Origin: Sorghum bicolor
Taxonomy: Eukaryota > Streptophyta > Magnoliopsida > Poales > Poaceae
Assembly: GCF_000003195.3 (NCBI RefSeq)
Contig: NC_012872.2
Location: 57,145,695 to 57,209,694, forward strand
Direction of reading: 5' to 3'
DNA length: 64,000 nucleotides
Shown: piece after piece, positions 62,694 to 64,000 of the stretch
Layout: each line of letters opens with the position of its first letter
Position numbering within the stretch: the first letter of the stretch is position 1
The notes under the pieces: generated by a model
Databases searched by the model: none
Told to the model about the DNA's origin: nothing
Seen by the model: only the letters and a program-made list of their open reading frames with translations
Position numbers and translations under genes: made by a program

Positions 62694-63885
62694 TTGGCCC
62701 ATCAGTGGAAGCGAGCTTCGAGTGTCCAATGAATTGGGATAGCTTGGTGGGAAGAGTTGCCTCTCTTTGAAGGTGTCTCGGCCTGTGCGTCGGCAACTTT
62801 AGGCCAGGATTATCTTCCATCTTAATATAAACTCTCTCATTTTTTTTTATAAAAAAAAGTGAAATAGTACTGCTGGCTTGTTTGGCTCGGCGGAAGCGTA
62901 TATTCCCGAAAAGCTGAGTGTTTGGTTGCTTGTTCCACTGTGCAAACTTGGCGACGCCGGTGCAGACATACGGTGGAATCCTGGCCAGGGAGTGAAGCGA
63001 ATTCACTCCATAGCCTGGCCCGTCGGATGCAGTCCGCACCGCACTCGTCAAGCGTTAGGATTACTCGCGCACAAGAGTCCTCCCGTCCGCCCACCGCATA
63101 GGTTCGCCTCCGCCGCCCCTCGCCGTCTCGAAGCAGCACGCGCCGTCGTTCTCCGGCAAAATCAGCTATCTCCGTCGAGCTCACTTCGTTCCGGGTGAGT
63201 GCCTGGCAAGAATCCTCCTCCATCCGAATCCAGTCGATTTTTGAGAGCGAACACCTTCTCCGATTTTGCAACGTCAGCCTCTTCCTCTCTCTGCAGGTCG
63301 GCGACGCGGTGGCGGTGCTGCTTTCCTCTCCGCAGGCCTGCAAATCTGTTGTTGGCAAGGTTCCTCTGAATATTCATTGTTAAAAAGTAGCACAAAATTA
63401 GGAAAGCCCCAGATTTGCTAGTGTCATTAGTAATGGTAGTTATGCGTAGATGAAAAATCAAGCAATATTGCAGGTCTGAGGTCTGAACGTAGCTGATGCT
63501 CAATATTTTAATGTTCTTATTAATGGATAGCTGATATGCATGTACATATGCTCCTTACACAAGTCTCAACAATCAAATGAGGATGAGCTCTTGGCTATTG
63601 TTTCAAATTCATAAAAAATCCACAACAGCAAACCCAATATGAAGGGAGGTAAGCACACGAATCCACAAATGCAGAGTCACCATTTCCACCTAATACAACC
63701 AACCAAATTGTCAGCATATTGCGTCTGCTCATACAGCCTCAGATTCAGCCTACCAAACACAGATTCTGCACAGCTTGTATCCACAGCTGCAGCCTACAGG
63801 CAACCAAACACTCTTCTTTCACAAATAAGGCTTCGCTCATCCTATGTACCCCCCAACCAGGATATACGATACAGGCTTAATCAAA
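62694..63885. other. Region between UGT copy 2 and the third upstream copy, probable DNA element
   Basis: About 62875 (CTGGCTTGTTTGGCTCGG) to about 63890 (AATCAAACACACCC) looks like one non-autonomous element. CAACCAAACACTC and CTACCAAACACAG words near 63745-63810 mirror GTGTTTGGTTGC at 62919. The GC-rich middle (about 62960-63345) has a CTCTCTGCAG acceptor-like site and short open frames but no domain; it could be captured gene sequence. Confidence 0.4.
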
Positions 63886-64000
63886 CACACCCTAAGTAAT
63901 TGGGTCACTGGAGGCTTGCTGGGATGGAGATCACCAGGCGTTCCTCGGTTGATTCCGTCAAGTAGTAAAAAATAGAAAACTGCAAATATAAGTCTGGAAA
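63886..64000 (+). promoter_or_regulatory. Upstream sequence of a probable third UGT copy (runs off the window)
   Basis: 63893-63935 (TAAGTAATTGGGTCACTGGA, then GGATGGAGATCACCA) matches 60910-60952 upstream of UGT copy 2. 63960-63998 (AAGTAGTA, AATAGAAAACTGCAAATATA, AGTCTGG) matches 46911-46947 just before UGT copy 1. The AATATAAG at 63986-63993 corresponds to the copy 1 TATA-like box, so a start codon is expected about 110 bases beyond the end. Confidence 0.7.

Noticed and set aside
1..64000. CRISPR arrays, bacterial defence islands, phage modules, rRNA and tRNA genes
   Set aside because: No regularly spaced repeats with unique spacers, no prokaryotic gene clusters and no cloverleaf or rRNA signatures were seen. 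The sequence is plant nuclear throughout.

Overview
This is a plant nuclear window, almost certainly from a grass (Poaceae) and most like sorghum. The reasons are split genes with GT-AG introns, very GC-rich first exons typical of grasses, and dense MITE insertions. The MITEs include many copies of a family with GGCCTTGTTTAGTT-like ends, Tourist-like elements with TAA/TTA target duplications, and Stowaway-like elements with CTCCCTCC ends. There is no sign of bacterial, organellar or viral sequence and there are no operons. Species assignment is inference; no search was run.

I can support seven host genes. From left to right they are: a single-exon acyl-AMP-ligase-like AMP-binding protein (minus, 734-2809); an alpha/beta hydrolase with five coding exons (minus, 13631-15963); a secreted GH28 polygalacturonase-like protein with seven coding exons (plus, 27198-30899); an organellar peptide deformylase of the PDF1B type with six coding exons (minus, 32962-35908); an R2R3-MYB factor with two coding exons (plus, 42624-43660); and two intronless UDP-glycosyltransferases (plus, 47052-48527 and 61218-62693) that are about 91% identical in protein. 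The UGT pair is a dispersed tandem duplication that includes upstream sequence. A third copy of the same upstream sequence begins in the last ~115 bases, so a third UGT probably starts just past the right edge.

The rest is mostly transposable elements. A nearly full-length L1-type LINE lies at 5473-12844 (minus), bounded by a 17-bp target duplication with one mismatch. Its ORF1 has one in-frame stop; its ORF2 has one frameshift and three stops. A 3.28-kb hAT transposon (48968-52250) has a perfect 8-bp target duplication and a spliced transposase gene with one frameshift. A truncated copia-type element (about 54.1-57.2 kb, minus) keeps one 1.9-kb LTR, a primer-binding site and a gag gene whose C-terminus reads into foreign sequence. 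MITEs are often nested: a three-level nest at 36807-38070, two more nests in front of the first UGT, and a foldback element inside peptide deformylase intron 4.

The genes do not form a pathway. The polygalacturonase acts on cell-wall pectin, the deformylase matures organelle-encoded proteins, the MYB is a nuclear regulator, and the UGTs glycosylate small molecules. I found no rRNA, tRNA or CRISPR. I see no wholly new system. The most notable material is the expanding UGT array with its diverging promoters, the dated-looking LINE and hAT insertions, and the nested or cargo-carrying MITEs.
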